DNA from: Cellvibrio sp.
Lineage (GTDB): Bacteria; Pseudomonadota; Gammaproteobacteria; Pseudomonadales; Cellvibrionaceae
DNA: 12,613 nt
Direction: 5' to 3'
NCBI GenBank assembly: GCA_021323495.1
Contig: JAJQJO010000051.1
Location: 1-12,613 of the forward strand
Shown: positions 12,572 to 12,613 of the stretch, piece by piece
Position numbering within the stretch: the stretch's first letter is position 1
Layout: every line of letters starts with the position of its first letter
The notes under the pieces: generated by a model
Seen by the model: only the letters and a program-made list of their open reading frames with translations
Database searches by the model: none
Told to the model about the DNA's origin: nothing
Translations under genes and position numbers: made by a program

Positions 12572-12613
12572 AGTGATGGAAGGTTTGGCGGGTTTGTAAA
12601 AAATTAAGAAAAT

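Overview
The window looks like chromosomal DNA of a gammaproteobacterium of the Cellvibrio/Saccharophagus type (order Cellvibrionales). This is inferred from three things: a secreted GH18 chitinase, Pseudomonas-like IlvI/IlvH/IlvC proteins with a CDP-alcohol-transferase-type PssA, and a LysR regulator that reads like IlvY. Base composition is near 50% G+C. No phage, insertion sequence, CRISPR array or complete RNA gene was seen.

Layout. (1) 1-990: 3' part of a chitinase gene, followed by a strong terminator. (2) 1122-1541, minus strand: a small exported DUF4124 protein. (3) 1542-2070: a non-coding leader/promoter region with a perfect 14-bp palindrome. (4) 2071-4300: ilvI-ilvH, acetohydroxyacid synthase, closed by a terminator at 4338-4371. 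(5) 4407-9411: a tightly packed five-gene plus-strand run. It encodes a membrane fatty-acid-hydroxylase/sterol-desaturase family protein, a membrane fatty-acid desaturase, a two-domain protein joining a KAS III-type ketosynthase to a haem-oxygenase-like diiron oxidase (HDO) domain, an unrecognised 313-residue protein, and a 3-methyladenine DNA glycosylase. (6) 9408-10280, minus strand: ilvY, divergent from (7) ilvC at 10442-11458, with its own promoter and terminator. (8) 11611-12441: pssA. (9) 12442-12613: a strong promoter with a GC-rich discriminator, probably that of a stable-RNA (rRNA or tRNA) operon lying beyond the window.

How the genes work together. IlvI/IlvH and IlvC carry out the first two common steps of branched-chain amino acid synthesis, and IlvY probably activates ilvC in response to the IlvC substrates. 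PssA makes phosphatidylserine for the membrane. In pseudomonads, as I recall, ilvI-ilvH-ilvC-pssA are adjacent and an rRNA operon lies nearby, so this block appears to have been opened between ilvH and ilvC by the lipid cassette, the glycosylase gene and ilvY.

The most interesting part is 4407-8848. Two membrane histidine-box oxygenases and a soluble ketosynthase-HDO fusion are encoded with gaps of 3-5 bases, beside an unknown protein. This predicts an uncharacterised pathway that desaturates or hydroxylates acyl chains, condenses them, and then oxidises or cleaves the product. The product cannot be deduced from the sequence.
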